A DNA stretch of 60,969 bases, from the NCBI GenBank assembly GCA_016200135.1, contig JACQFI010000071.1:1-60969 (forward strand), given 5' to 3'. Shown here piece by piece: positions 33,202 to 42,498 of the stretch. The stretch's first letter is position 1, and the number at the start of each line of letters is the position of its first letter. The position numbers and the translations under genes were made by a program. Source of the DNA: Planctomycetota bacterium. GTDB lineage: Bacteria; Planctomycetota; SZUA-567; H5-PLA8. Below the pieces are notes generated by a model. The model did not search any database and was not told where the DNA came from. It saw nothing but the letters and a program-made list of their open reading frames with translations.

Positions 33202-35618
33202 TGGAGCGTATCACGCAAAGCGTATGCTCCGTTTTCCTGCTGGCGGCGGCGCTCGGTGCGGGCGGCGCGGCCGAGGATTCGGGCGCGCACCCGGCCAATC
33301 CGCCACACGTGAACCGCGCGGAGCGGCGCGCGGAGATCGAGCGGCTGGTCAAGAAGCTGAAGAACGAGGTGTGGGCGGAGCGCGAAGAAGCGGCGGCGGG
33401 CCTGCGCAAGTTCGGGACGGAGGCGCTGCCGCAACTGACGGCGCTCCAGGCCGACGACGACCACGAGTTCGCGGCCCGTGTGGCCGCGCTGATCCAGGAA
33501 GCCCGGCTGGGCGCGAACGGGCAACTCGGCGAGGCGGTCTCGGAGATGCTGCGCGCGTACCCGAACCAGGACGCGGGGCAGCGCGAAGCAACGGTGGCGC
33601 AGCTCGTGCGGCGTGCCGGCGCGGGCGCCGCGCCGCTGCTGCTCGGCCTGCTCGACACCGAAAACGACGAGCAGGTACTGGCCGCGATCATGGGGCAGCT
33701 CTCCTATTTAAGCCCCGGCGCGGACGGACTCAAGGCGCTGCTGAAGTTCTACGCGCACGCGCCGGAGTCGATCAAAGGGCAGGTGCTGCAGGCGCTGGCG
33801 GCGATTCCCAGCGAGGAAGCGCGCGCGGCGGTGCGCGAGGCGCTGAACGACGGCCCGTCATCGATCAAAGCCTGGGCCGTGCAGGCCGCGCAGCGTCTGG
33901 GCGACCGCGGCTGCCTGCCGGGTCTGCGCAAACTCGCGGCGGGCGCCGCCGACGAGGACCACGATCTGCAGATCCAGGCCATCGGCGCGCTAACGGGCCT
34001 GCTCGACGAGGAAGCCGGGCCGGTCTTTCGCAAGCTGCTCGACGGGCCCAAGGAGGTCCAGGCCGCGGCGCTGAACGGGCTGGCGGGCATCCACGACCGC
34101 GGTTCGGCGGCGCTGCTGATCCAACTCCTCAAGGACGAATCGAAGAAGGAGCTCCACGAGCAGATCGTGGACGCCATGGGGCCGATCGGCGACCCGGGCT
34201 TCGTGCCGCTGCTGAAGGAACGGCTCAAGAGCGACCAGGCCTCGATGCGCATCTCGGCGCTTAATTCGCTGCGGCTGATGAACGCGTGCGAGGCGGCGGA
34301 CGAGATCGCGGAGAAGCTGGGCGACGACGACGCGGAGGTGCAGAAGGCTGCGGCCGAGGCCGTCGCAGCGTTCGGGCACAAGGCGAGCATCCCCGCGCTG
34401 AAGAAACTGCTGAGCGCGGCGGACATGGCGCTGCAGCACCAGGCCGCGAAGGCGCTGGCGAATCTCGGCGACGCGGAGGGCCTGGAACGCCTGATCGCGA
34501 CCGCGCGCAAGCTGCCGCAGGCCGTGGAAGAGGGCGGCGAGGCGTACCGGTCGGCCGCGGAGTCCGTGAGCCTGCTCGGACAATGGCAGGTCCCCGGCGC
34601 GCTGGCGGTGCTGCGCGACCTCGCGCACGGCGGCGACGAGACGGTGCTCTGGGCGCTGCTGCAGTTCAACTTCGACGAGGAGGCGTTCCGCGCACTGCTG
34701 AAGACGCGCCTGCTCGCGCATCTGGAACGCCCGGGGAACTCCAACGCCGAGATGAGCCTGGCGATGTTCCTCAAGCACCGCGGGCTCGACGAGGCCGCCA
34801 TCAAGCACCTGGAGAATGTGCTGCGCAAACGCCCGAGCAATCCCACCGCGCTCGACCGGCTCGCCAGCGCCTACCACGAGGCCGGACGCTACGCGGAATG
34901 CGAGGCCGCCTATGCGCGGCTGGAAGCGCTGGAGGGCGTGAACGCGACGTTCTTCAACAACCGCGCGTGGTTCCATTGCACGGCGTTCTCGAAGGATTTC
35001 CTCAAGCCAGACCTGGCGCTCTCGCTGGCGCAGCGCGCGGTGGCGCTCTCGCCGCGCTCCGAATACATCATCGACACGCTGGGCTGGTCGTTCCACGTGA
35101 GCGGCAAGTACGACGACGCGGTGCGGGAACTGCGGCGTGCGCTGGAACTGAAGGACGGCGCCGACCTGCCCGGGCGGGCGTGGGAGCGCACGCGCATCGC
35201 GCGCAGCCTGGCGGCGGAGGGCAAGAAGGACGAGGCGTTTGCGGAGGTGACTCGGGCGCTTGCCGAAGCTCCCGGCGACGCGCGCGTGCTGCAGGACGCG
35301 GCGGGGTTCTTCGCGGCGCAGGGCCGGCGCGACGAGGCGGTGGATGCGCTGCATAAGTGCATCGACGCGGGCTGGATCGAGGTCGCGCCGATGGAACTGA
35401 ACCCGGAGTTCGATTCGCTCCGCCAAGACCCCGGCTACGAGATGGCGCTCAAGCGCGTGAAGCAGTCGCGCGACGCTGTGCGGAAGATCGTCGAGGACGT
35501 GGAGGCGCAGGTGCGCAAGGACCTCAAGCCGCGCCCCGCCGGCGCTGAGGCTGCGGACGAGAATGAAGACGAGGCTCCCGATCAGATGCAGGAAGGGGAT
35601 CTTTGGATTACGGAGTAA
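33201..35618 (+). CDS. Exported HEAT-repeat and TPR scaffold protein
   Basis: The product is 805 aa. It has a signal peptide (residues ~1-24, ending GGAAED). Residues ~35-430 are a series of HEAT-type repeats (AALNGLAGIHDRGSAALLIQLLKDES, IGDPGFVPLLKERLKSDQASMRISALNSL are typical units). Residues ~500-760 are TPR-like (AIKHLENVLRKRPSNPTALDRLASAYHEAGRYAECEAAY..., and others). The C-terminus is acidic. It is probably a periplasmic or surface protein-interaction scaffold. Start ATG at 33201 overlaps the preceding stop by 1 nt. Note that the coupled partner is cytoplasmic, while this protein is predicted to be exported. Confidence 0.8.
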   Translation: MERITQSVCSVFLLAAALGAGGAAEDSGAHPANPPHVNRAERRAEIERLVKKLKNEVWAEREEAAAGLRKFGTEALPQLTALQADDDHEFAARVAALIQEARLGANGQLGEAVSEMLRAYPNQDAGQREATVAQLVRRAGAGAAPLLLGLLDTENDEQVLAAIMGQLSYLSPGADGLKALLKFYAHAPESIKGQVLQALAAIPSEEARAAVREALNDGPSSIKAWAVQAAQRLGDRGCLPGLRKLAAGAADEDHDLQIQAIGALTGLLDEEAGPVFRKLLDGPKEVQAAALNGLAGIHDRGSAALLIQLLKDESKKELHEQIVDAMGPIGDPGFVPLLKERLKSDQASMRISALNSLRLMNACEAADEIAEKLGDDDAEVQKAAAEAVAAFGHKASIPALKKLLSAADMALQHQAAKALANLGDAEGLERLIATARKLPQAVEEGGEAYRSAAESVSLLGQWQVPGALAVLRDLAHGGDETVLWALLQFNFDEEAFRALLKTRLLAHLERPGNSNAEMSLAMFLKHRGLDEAAIKHLENVLRKRPSNPTALDRLASAYHEAGRYAECEAAYARLEALEGVNATFFNNRAWFHCTAFSKDFLKPDLALSLAQRAVALSPRSEYIIDTLGWSFHVSGKYDDAVRELRRALELKDGADLPGRAWERTRIARSLAAEGKKDEAFAEVTRALAEAPGDARVLQDAAGFFAAQGRRDEAVDALHKCIDAGWIEVAPMELNPEFDSLRQDPGYEMALKRVKQSRDAVRKIVEDVEAQVRKDLKPRPAGAEAADENEDEAPDQMQEGDLWITE

Positions 35619-35664
35619 GCTATTTTGGATTTTCGATTAACTGAACGCTGCAACCGCATAGCCT

Positions 35665-35868
35665 ATGGATGATCCCAGGCCGGATGTGTTTACCTCGCTC
35701 ATGCGGCTGGGGCGGAGCATCTATCGCTGGCTCTTCGACCGGGCCGATCCTCGGGATAGCAAGCCTTCCGAATTTCTCTGCGACGCGTGCAAGTACAACC
35801 ATCCTTCAGACTGCCGCCGGCCGGAGCGGCCTAACGCGGCGGCGTGCCCGGATTTCAAGAAACGCTGA
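35665..35868 (+). CDS. Small Cys-rich protein
   Basis: The product is 67 aa. An N-terminal amphipathic helix (LMRLGRSIYRWLFD) is followed by CDACKYNHPSDC...AAACPDF with four Cys, a likely metal site of the CxxC..C..C type. No strong ribosome-binding site, but codon use fits a real gene and the Cys spacing is orderly. It lies 46 nt after the HEAT/TPR gene. Confidence 0.55.
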   Translation: MDDPRPDVFTSLMRLGRSIYRWLFDRADPRDSKPSEFLCDACKYNHPSDCRRPERPNAAACPDFKKR

Positions 35869-35886
35869 GCGCACTGTAAACGAATT

Positions 35887-35933
35887 CTTCTCTGCGAATT
35901 CTGTGTCTTTGTGCCTCTGTGTTGAAGTTGTGG
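35887..35933. repeat. Family A palindrome, right half only (copy 6)
   Basis: It has TTCTCTGCG...GTGCCTCTGTGTTGAAGTTGTGG but no left arm upstream, so this copy is truncated. Confidence 0.75.
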
Positions 35934-36087
35934 ACGTGCGCGGTTCGGGCTGGCCCCTCGATCTACGCTCCACGAAAGTCTTGATTCCGGCGCGATTCAG
36001 GGTATTAAAAGACGTACAACTTGTTCGTGACATCTCCTGTGTATTCATACGCAAAGCACGATACCGGTATTCCGGCGAGAGGATTCT

Positions 36088-36480
36088 ATGCCGATCGAGC
36101 ATCGCATCGAGCGCGAGCTCGGGCTGATCGTCACGCAGGCGTTGGGCGAGGTGACCGACGCGGACGTGGCGGCGTACGGGCAGGCGGTGAACAGCGATCC
36201 CGGCACGCGCTTCGCCGGGCGCGAACTCATCGACGGGCGCGGCGTGACGAAGATCTCGATCACCTCGGAATGCGTGAAGCGCCTCGTGGAGGCCAACCGG
36301 CTGGCGGGGCAGCGCGCGCGCAACCTGCGCACCGCGATCGTGGCCGCGGACGACGCCGCGTTCGGGCTCGCCCGCATGTACGAGATGCTCTCGGAGCCCG
36401 ACTTCCCCTTCGTGCGCGCGTACCGGACGCTTGAGGACGCGCGTCTGTTCCTCGCGCTGCCGGCGTGGTGGAAACCGTAA
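36088..36480 (+). CDS. STAS / SpoIIAA-like domain protein
   Basis: The product is 130 aa, cytoplasmic. The C-terminal half (AIVAADDAAFGLARMYEMLSE..., VRAYRTLEDARLFLAL) follows the pattern of SpoIIAA-like (PF11964-type) proteins, which have a STAS-like alpha/beta fold. The N-terminal half carries GRELIDGRGVTKI, a strand-turn typical of that fold. Function within the family is poorly known. AGAGG lies ~6 nt before the ATG. It is monocistronic, between repeats. Confidence 0.7.
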   Translation: MPIEHRIERELGLIVTQALGEVTDADVAAYGQAVNSDPGTRFAGRELIDGRGVTKISITSECVKRLVEANRLAGQRARNLRTAIVAADDAAFGLARMYEMLSEPDFPFVRAYRTLEDARLFLALPAWWKP

Positions 36481-37028
36481 CCTAACGACAAGCACGAAAT
36501 TCGAAGTTCGAAATCTGAGACAAATAAGAATCAAAGCAGAAGAGCCGGGCGTCGGAAGAGGACGGTCTTCTGCGGCACAGAAACAGCCATGATGAAGGGG
36601 TACGTGAATTAGCCTCGAAGAGGCGCGCGGAAATAGCCAGGGGCGAAGCGCAGTGAAGCCCCTGGAAGGCAGCGCCACCCATAGGTTGAGCCTCAACGGG
36701 GCGTGCCCGAGGTTCCGGAATAAAGTTTAATGGTTGTCAATAATTCGCTCTTTATAGCGCGCGTATTGGCACGCCCTTTCAGGGCTTTTGCCACGTTGTG
36801 GGACGCCTACCAGGGGCTGCATCCCGATGAATCGGGATTCCGCCCCTGGCTAATTCCGCGCGGCCCTGCGGGCCTTACTACGAACGGCAACGGCAGAAGC
36901 AACAACCGCTGAGATCTTGAACACGCAGTCGGGAGGGGCTAAGGCGTTCAACTCGATTGACCACGGTGGGATACTGCTACGCACTCCGCCGGGACGGCGG
37001 AGCTACGAATCCGCGGCTACGACGGCGG
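36481..37028. repeat. Repeat-filled gap: family D copies and a family E hairpin
   Basis: 36486-36510 is the CACGAAATTCGAA repeat. 36603-36720 is a family D block (GCCAGGGGCGAAGCGCAGTG...CCCCTGG). 36765-36880 is a second D block in the opposite sense (CAGGGGCTGCATCCCGATGA...GCCCCTGG). 36976-37008 is a family E hairpin (CTACGCACTCCGCCGGGACG...CGGAGCTACG). The 60-codon ORF at 36730 is repeat sequence, not a gene. Confidence 0.75.
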
Positions 37029-37856
37029 TCATTTCTTCTTTTCTTCGTAGCTCAAGGAGACCGTCACAGGTTTGCCTTCTTCCTGAACGATGACGACCAA
37101 CAGGTTGCGGCCGTCCTCGGACTTCTCGGTGCCGAGCGTGATCTGAGTGGTCTTGTCCGCCGAGAAGGTGCTCTCGGTGACCTTGAAGCCGCTCTTTTCG
37201 AGCGCGCTCTTGTAGAACGCGGCCACTTTCTGCGGCGCGTCGTCGGTCTGAACGCTGAACATACCGGCGTTACTTTCGTCGGTTTTGGTCGACATGATGC
37301 TCTTGGCGGTCCCGCCCGGATAGGCGGGGATCCACGCGGGTGCGTCGACTTTGCCGCCCCCGTAGGTGACGGTGCCCTTGTCGGACTTGACCGTCACCTG
37401 GCCGTTCTCGCCTTCGGGCTTCACATTGGTCTCGACGTTCTCGGTCTTGCCGTCGGCGTCCACGGAGTGCACGGACCATTTGCCGTTCTGGATCTCGGAG
37501 GCGTTCACGGTCACGGTCTTGCCGGTCTTCTTGTCCTTGTAGGTGATGGTGCTCTTGTTCTCGTCGATGCCGACGAGTTCCACGTCGGGGTTGTTCATGA
37601 CGGCGATCTTGGCGGCGGCGAGCGGCGGGTTGCGTTTCATCAAGCCGGGGTCGATGCCGGCGTCCTTGGCTTTGGAATAGACGAAGTAGCCCACCGCGGC
37701 CATGACGAGCACGCCGAGCAAGACGATGCCGCCGCAGCCGAGCAGGATGAAGAGCAGGACGTTGCTGCCTTTTTTGGGCGGTTGGGCGATGCCGCCGCGG
37801 CTGGGCGCGCCGGGCTGAGGAGCGGGATTGGGGGCAGGCGGCTGTTGCGCAGTCAT
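37029..37856 (-). CDS. Single-pass membrane protein with extracytoplasmic domain
   Basis: The product is 275 aa. A Pro/Ala/Gln-rich cytoplasmic N-terminus (~35 residues) precedes one strong membrane helix (~33-60, containing a Cys-Gly-Gly). The outer part has a beta-rich region (TVTVNASEIQNGKW..., VTVKSDKGTVTYGG) and a C-terminal alpha/beta domain (APQKVAAFYKSALEKSGFKV...). The latter resembles the small domain often found in such planctomycete and deltaproteobacterial proteins. Start: ATG at 37856 with GAGGAC ~8 nt upstream. Function unknown. Confidence 0.75.
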   Translation of the reverse strand: MTAQQPPAPNPAPQPGAPSRGGIAQPPKKGSNVLLFILLGCGGIVLLGVLVMAAVGYFVYSKAKDAGIDPGLMKRNPPLAAAKIAVMNNPDVELVGIDENKSTITYKDKKTGKTVTVNASEIQNGKWSVHSVDADGKTENVETNVKPEGENGQVTVKSDKGTVTYGGGKVDAPAWIPAYPGGTAKSIMSTKTDESNAGMFSVQTDDAPQKVAAFYKSALEKSGFKVTESTFSADKTTQITLGTEKSEDGRNLLVVIVQEEGKPVTVSLSYEEKKK

Positions 37857-37956
37857 GATAAGAGTCCTCGAGTGTTGGAATACGAAAGCGGCAGAAGGTT
37901 TTGTATGGAACTCGAGGGGCGGCGTCAAATGGCGGCGAGCGGCGCGCTACAAACTG

Positions 37957-38046
37957 CCACGACTTCAACACAGAGGCCGCAGAGAACGGCTAAGTATTAT
38001 TAAATACGTTCTCTGTGAACTCTATGCCTCTGTGTTGAAGTCGTGG
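37957..38046. repeat. Palindromic repeat family A, copy 7 (perfect arms)
   Basis: The terminal arms are a perfect 21-bp inverted repeat (37957-37977 and 38026-38046), and an inner GAGAACG / CGTTCTC pair extends the stem. It is the best-preserved copy, lying between two co-directional minus-strand genes. Confidence 0.95.
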
Positions 38047-38087
38047 CTGTGGCTGCTGGCGCTCGCGGATTGGGAGGCCGGCGCTCG

Positions 38088-40223
38088 CTACCGCATCGCC
38101 CACTGCGCCCACATCATCTGCAGGTCGCGGACCGGGCGCTTGTAGACTTTCTCGACGGCCTTGCCGCTCTCCATGCCGTCCTTGATGTTCAGGATCACCT
38201 GCTGGAAGAGGCGCGGGTCGGACTTCATGAAGTAGCTCACCATCGAGTAGCACGTCAGGTAATCGAGGGAACTCATGCCGACGCCCGAGAGCGGGAAGAT
38301 GTATTCCCACGTCTTGAGCTTCCCCTGCGTAGCGAACTTCTTGAGGTCCACGTCCCAGTCCTGGCCGAACTGGACGTCGTTCTTCTCATAGGAGAACGAG
38401 TAGCAGAGGTTCAGGTTGGTGATGGTCTTTTCGCAATAGGCGGAGAAGCCCGCGGTGAGCCAGGCGGGGGCTTTGCCGTCGGTGGCTTCCTGCATGAGCA
38501 TGTTGGCGAACTGGTAGATCGCCATGTGGTCGGGTGGCGTGGGGTTGCCGGTGCGGGCATTGAAGAAGCCCAGGTGCCGCCCGAAGCTGCCCGAGGACTG
38601 ACGCGCGAGCTTCCAGTCGTCGCCCGGGTTGTCCTTCTCGAACATGTCGATGATCTTGTTGTAGGCCAAGTTATCGAAGGCGATGAGGATCTGGTGGTCT
38701 TCCGGCCGCGCCTGCGTGAACAGGGTCGAGTGCGTGACCGACTGGAGGTGCGCGACGAGGCGGTCGAGGGCGTCGCCGGTCTTCTTGGCCATCGCAGGCG
38801 GCAGGTTGGCGTGCAGACTGATGTTCTTGGTCTCGACGTAGAGCAGTTGCAGGCCGGTCTTCTGGCACCAGTCCTTGTTGCGATTGAGCGACGCGGCGAG
38901 CCGGTCAGTCTCGGCCTTGAGCAGTTCGTCATTCTTGTGCGCCTTCTGGCATTTCGGACACCAGGTCCAGGGCGCGGAGACGGCGGGGTTCGGTATGGGG
39001 TCCGAGCCCAGGCGGACGTACGGGCGCGGCGGCAGGATGGGCGTGAAGCCGGTGCCCAGGCAGTCGGAGCAGACGACGGCCGGCGGCGCGGGTTTGGGCG
39101 GTTCGATCTTGGCCGGATCGGCGGGCGCGCCGGTCTTTTCGCCCTGCGCGGGCATGGCCACGTCGGTCTTGGGCTTCTTGTTGACGTCGATGTCTTCCTC
39201 TTCGGAACTGCCGGTGCCGGTTTTGGCCGGGGCGGTCGTCTTCGTTTCCACGGTCTCCGGCGCGGCCTGCGTCTTCGGTTCGTCGAGCGTCTTGCCGGTG
39301 TTCGCGAAAGGTCCAGTCGCTTCCTCGGTCTTGGCGTGAGCCTCGGTCTTGGCCGGTTCGGGCGCGACTACGGGCGACGGGTTGATCTCGGGCGCGGGTT
39401 GCTTGGGCTGCGCGGGTTCCTGTGCGGGCGCGTGAGCCTCGGTCTTGGCCGGCTGCGTGGCAGGCGCAACGGACGGGCTCTGCGCGGGCGCGGGATTCGG
39501 GGTCGTATTCTGCGCGGCCTGCTTCTCGTCGCCGCCCTTGCCCCTCATGCCGATGAGGACACCGACGAGCACCGCCACGAGCACCACCGCGGCGATGGCC
39601 ACGATCTTGACCGGGAAGCCGCCGGGCGCGGGCGCTTCCGCCGGCATGGGCGCGGGCGCCGCGTCCGGATCGAAGCGCGGGCGCGGCTTGGGCGCGGCGG
39701 GCTTCGGCTGCGCCGCTTTCGGGCCTGTGGGCACTCCGCCGAGAATGAACGAGTCTTCGCCGTTCTTCTCGGGCACCATCAGTTTTACTTTGCAGGTGGG
39801 GCAGGATGCGGGCGTGCCGGCCATGTTCGCGGGAAAGCCGGTCATCTTGCCGCAGCCGGGGCACGCGAATTTAATGAACGCGGACTTCGGCGCTTCGGCG
39901 GGCGCATCCTTCTTGATGAACGATTCCTGTTCCTGCACGTCCGAGACCACGGTCACGGGTTCGGGTTCGTCTGCGGGTACCGGAACGGCTGTGGGGATCT
40001 CCGTGGGAACCGGAACCGCGGCGCGCTTGCTGGAACTTCCCGTGGCCGCGGCTTCTTTGCCTTCGAGTACCGGCAGATCGCCGTCGGGCAGCGTGCTCGA
40101 TGCGGGAATGTCGATGAACTCTTTGCACGCAGGACAGCCGCCGCGCTTGCCGCCGTATTGGCCCGGCACGCGAATCTTCTTCTTGCACTTAGGACAGAGA
40201 AACTTGATCGTATCCGCCGCCAT
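38088..40223 (-). CDS. Double zinc-ribbon membrane protein with peptidase-like C-terminal domain
   Basis: The product is 711 aa. Two zinc ribbons lie at the N-terminus (FLCPKCKKKIRV...GCPACKEF, and FACPGCGKMTG...SCPTCKVKL). A Pro/Ala-rich linker leads to a membrane helix (VKIVAIAAVVLVAVLVGVLI), then ~150 residues of Pro/Ala/Lys/Glu low complexity, then a third Cys cluster (CSDCLGTGF...CPKC) and a ~270-residue domain. Its APAWLTAGFSAYCEK segment resembles the DUF1570/peptidase-MA-like region, but no HExxH metal site is present, so it may be inactive. Start: ATG at 40223, GGGAG 9 nt upstream. Such ribbon proteins are typical of planctomycetes. Confidence 0.75.
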   Translation of the reverse strand: MAADTIKFLCPKCKKKIRVPGQYGGKRGGCPACKEFIDIPASSTLPDGDLPVLEGKEAAATGSSSKRAAVPVPTEIPTAVPVPADEPEPVTVVSDVQEQESFIKKDAPAEAPKSAFIKFACPGCGKMTGFPANMAGTPASCPTCKVKLMVPEKNGEDSFILGGVPTGPKAAQPKPAAPKPRPRFDPDAAPAPMPAEAPAPGGFPVKIVAIAAVVLVAVLVGVLIGMRGKGGDEKQAAQNTTPNPAPAQSPSVAPATQPAKTEAHAPAQEPAQPKQPAPEINPSPVVAPEPAKTEAHAKTEEATGPFANTGKTLDEPKTQAAPETVETKTTAPAKTGTGSSEEEDIDVNKKPKTDVAMPAQGEKTGAPADPAKIEPPKPAPPAVVCSDCLGTGFTPILPPRPYVRLGSDPIPNPAVSAPWTWCPKCQKAHKNDELLKAETDRLAASLNRNKDWCQKTGLQLLYVETKNISLHANLPPAMAKKTGDALDRLVAHLQSVTHSTLFTQARPEDHQILIAFDNLAYNKIIDMFEKDNPGDDWKLARQSSGSFGRHLGFFNARTGNPTPPDHMAIYQFANMLMQEATDGKAPAWLTAGFSAYCEKTITNLNLCYSFSYEKNDVQFGQDWDVDLKKFATQGKLKTWEYIFPLSGVGMSSLDYLTCYSMVSYFMKSDPRLFQQVILNIKDGMESGKAVEKVYKRPVRDLQMMWAQWAMR

Positions 40224-40527
40224 GAACGAACTCTCCCGCGACCTCATTAAGACGTACTATTATGGAGAACGAAGGCGTGCAAAAAACCTTTCGTAACTCC
40301 TTTTCCAACAAGAGCTAACTATAAGGCACAGGTCCGGAAACTCGACTTCAAATACGCCCCAGAACGTCCCGTAGCTCGAAGAGTTAGTCGTTTTGATTAC
40401 CCCATTTACTGGCGCCAAATCGCGGCTTCGCCATTAAAGCTGAGGATCGTCCATGCGCACCTTGTGTGGAGCACGTGGCGTCATCACTATCTATAATGGG
40501 TTGGCGTTGAGCAAAGGGTGCCGGCGA
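40224..40527. other. Non-coding gap, no recognised feature
   Basis: It holds the promoter side of the 40223 gene (minus strand) and the downstream flank of the 42477-40528 gene. No repeat family, terminator or convincing gene is seen. Confidence 0.4.
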
Positions 40528-42477
40528 TTACTTGCGCGGTCCGTACTCGGGGAGCTCCTGGCCCTGGCCGAGAAAGCCGAGGTCTGGGGCTGCGCCTTTG
40601 TAGCGGGCGTCGTCGATGCCGGGGATCGGGACACCTTTGGCCACGCACGGGCTGCCGGACGCGAGGCGGTAGTCGCCACCGGTGGCGTTCACCAGCTTGG
40701 GGTCCTCGTAGAAGAAGTTGAGCACCACGCCGTTGCCCTTGTCGCCGGGGGCGGACTCGGTTTTGCGGATCTTCACCTGCGGGCCTTTGTCGGCGAAGAA
40801 GCAGTCGTGGTCCATGTCGATGGGCGAGAGCGCTTCGTTCCAACTGTTGAAGCCGCCCGTGTGCCCGACCCAGATGTTGTCGCGGAAGACGAACTTCTTC
40901 CATTTGGCCTTCTTAATGAGGAACGCATAGCCGTTGGGATCGAAGAGCCAGGACGTATTGTGGTACATAAAGAGCCAGCCGGTGCCGATCTCCGTGCCGT
41001 TCCCGCCGTTGGTCTTGATGGGATAGCCTTCGTACTTGTCAATGGACGTGCCGGTGCTGTTGCCTTGGCGCGCGATGACGTTGTAGAGCAGCCAGACGGG
41101 ACCATCCAGCGCCTGCGCGACGGAGACGCCGGAGAGGCTGTTCTCCATGAAGTTTTCGAAGACGCGGACGTTGCGCGCGCGGCCGTCGATCTCCATCAGG
41201 TCGTCGCAGGCGCGGACGATCTGGTTGCGGTAGAAGTCGGTCTCCTGCGTGCGCGGATTCACGGCGTGCAGATCGTCGGGCACGAGATGCGCGCCGTCGA
41301 AGAGGCCCTCGATGCGGTTGTGGCGGATCACGAGGCCGCGGCCGGCGTACTTCTCATCGACGTACACGCTGCCGCTTTCGAGCGGCGCCTGCGTCTTCAC
41401 GAAGCCAAAGCTCCAGCGCGTCGCGTCGTCGAAGAATTCGTTGTCCTGCACGAGATTCCGGTCACAGACGCCCTTCAGCCAGATCATCGTGTTGTTCGCC
41501 GACATTTTGCAGTGCTGGACAACGCAATCCGAAGAATCTCTGAAGAAGATCGCGCAGCCGTAGGCGTCCTTGCCGTAATGGCGCATCGTCAGGTTCTCGA
41601 AGACGACGCCGTGGCCGCCTTCGACGTCGAACGCGCGCGTGTGCTGGGGCAGGCGCACGCGATACTTGCCTAAATCCGCATCGGGCGCAAAGAGGAAGAT
41701 GGCCTTGCCGTCGCAGAAGTACGCGGCGTCGATGCCCATCTCGGCGAGCGCCTTCTCCTTGATCTTGCGCGCGGTCAGTTCGTCCATGCTGCGCATGGGC
41801 GCGACGCGGACGAGTTTGCCGCCAGCCTTCTCTTCCAGGCAGACGTTCTCGCAGCCGCCGGACCAGGCGTGCTTCCAGAGCCCGCCGTCCTGCTTCTCCC
41901 AGCCCTTCTCGAAGGCCTCGGGGTCGCTGCCGTCGAGGACCGCTTCTTCGCCGGGGTAGCCGCGGATGACCAGCGGCTTCTCAGGCGAAGCCTGCACGCC
42001 GAGCTTGAAGTCGCCATCGTAGTAGACGCCTTTGCGCAGCACGATGGCCGTGCCCGGCTGGGCCTTGGCGAGCGCGTCGCGGAGCGCGCCTTTCTCTTCG
42101 GCTTTCACCTCGATCGTCTGCAGGTTCGCAGGCACTTTGAACTCGGGCCGCGTGCTGCCGCTCACTTTCTCTTCCGCGATCACCTTGCCGTCCTTGTCGC
42201 AGATCTCGACCGCGAAGTTGTAGGTCTTGCCAGGCTCGAGCCAGAAGACCGAGGTGGCGAAGAAATCGAAGCTGCCGACCTGAACCGCATCCTGCAGCGG
42301 GCGCTTCTTCTCGCCTTCGAGCAGGTAGACTTTCACACGGCCGATCTCGTCGGGCTTGCGGTCCTTGGGGCAGTCGACCACGATGCCCATGGTCTCGAAA
42401 TTGCCATAGGCCTCGCACGCGGCGTGGGCACCGGGCGCGGTGCAGACGAGCAGCACAACCGCGAACATACGAAACAT
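40528..42477 (-). CDS. Secreted right-handed parallel beta-helix protein
   Basis: The product is 649 aa with a signal peptide (residues ~1-19, ending GAHAA). Residues ~25-125 are beta-rich. Residues ~130-630 are a parallel beta-helix: an LRDALAKAQPGTAIVLRKGVYY opening typical of pectate-lyase-superfamily coils, then many short N-rich coils (HCKMSANNTMIWLKG, RNLVQDNEFFDD, VIRHNRIEGLFDG). Such proteins are polysaccharide lyases or hydrolases; no family-specific catalytic set is identified. Start: ATG at 42477 with GGAGGG 8 nt upstream. It is the last gene of the GntR/LacI-headed cluster. Confidence 0.8.
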   Translation of the reverse strand: MFRMFAVVLLVCTAPGAHAACEAYGNFETMGIVVDCPKDRKPDEIGRVKVYLLEGEKKRPLQDAVQVGSFDFFATSVFWLEPGKTYNFAVEICDKDGKVIAEEKVSGSTRPEFKVPANLQTIEVKAEEKGALRDALAKAQPGTAIVLRKGVYYDGDFKLGVQASPEKPLVIRGYPGEEAVLDGSDPEAFEKGWEKQDGGLWKHAWSGGCENVCLEEKAGGKLVRVAPMRSMDELTARKIKEKALAEMGIDAAYFCDGKAIFLFAPDADLGKYRVRLPQHTRAFDVEGGHGVVFENLTMRHYGKDAYGCAIFFRDSSDCVVQHCKMSANNTMIWLKGVCDRNLVQDNEFFDDATRWSFGFVKTQAPLESGSVYVDEKYAGRGLVIRHNRIEGLFDGAHLVPDDLHAVNPRTQETDFYRNQIVRACDDLMEIDGRARNVRVFENFMENSLSGVSVAQALDGPVWLLYNVIARQGNSTGTSIDKYEGYPIKTNGGNGTEIGTGWLFMYHNTSWLFDPNGYAFLIKKAKWKKFVFRDNIWVGHTGGFNSWNEALSPIDMDHDCFFADKGPQVKIRKTESAPGDKGNGVVLNFFYEDPKLVNATGGDYRLASGSPCVAKGVPIPGIDDARYKGAAPDLGFLGQGQELPEYGPRK

Positions 42478-42498
42478 CGACGGAACCCTCCGAGAAAC

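Noticed and set aside
36730..36912. 60-codon ORF in the gap before 37029
   Set aside because: It is formed by family D repeat sequence; similar false ORFs arise from the other copies.
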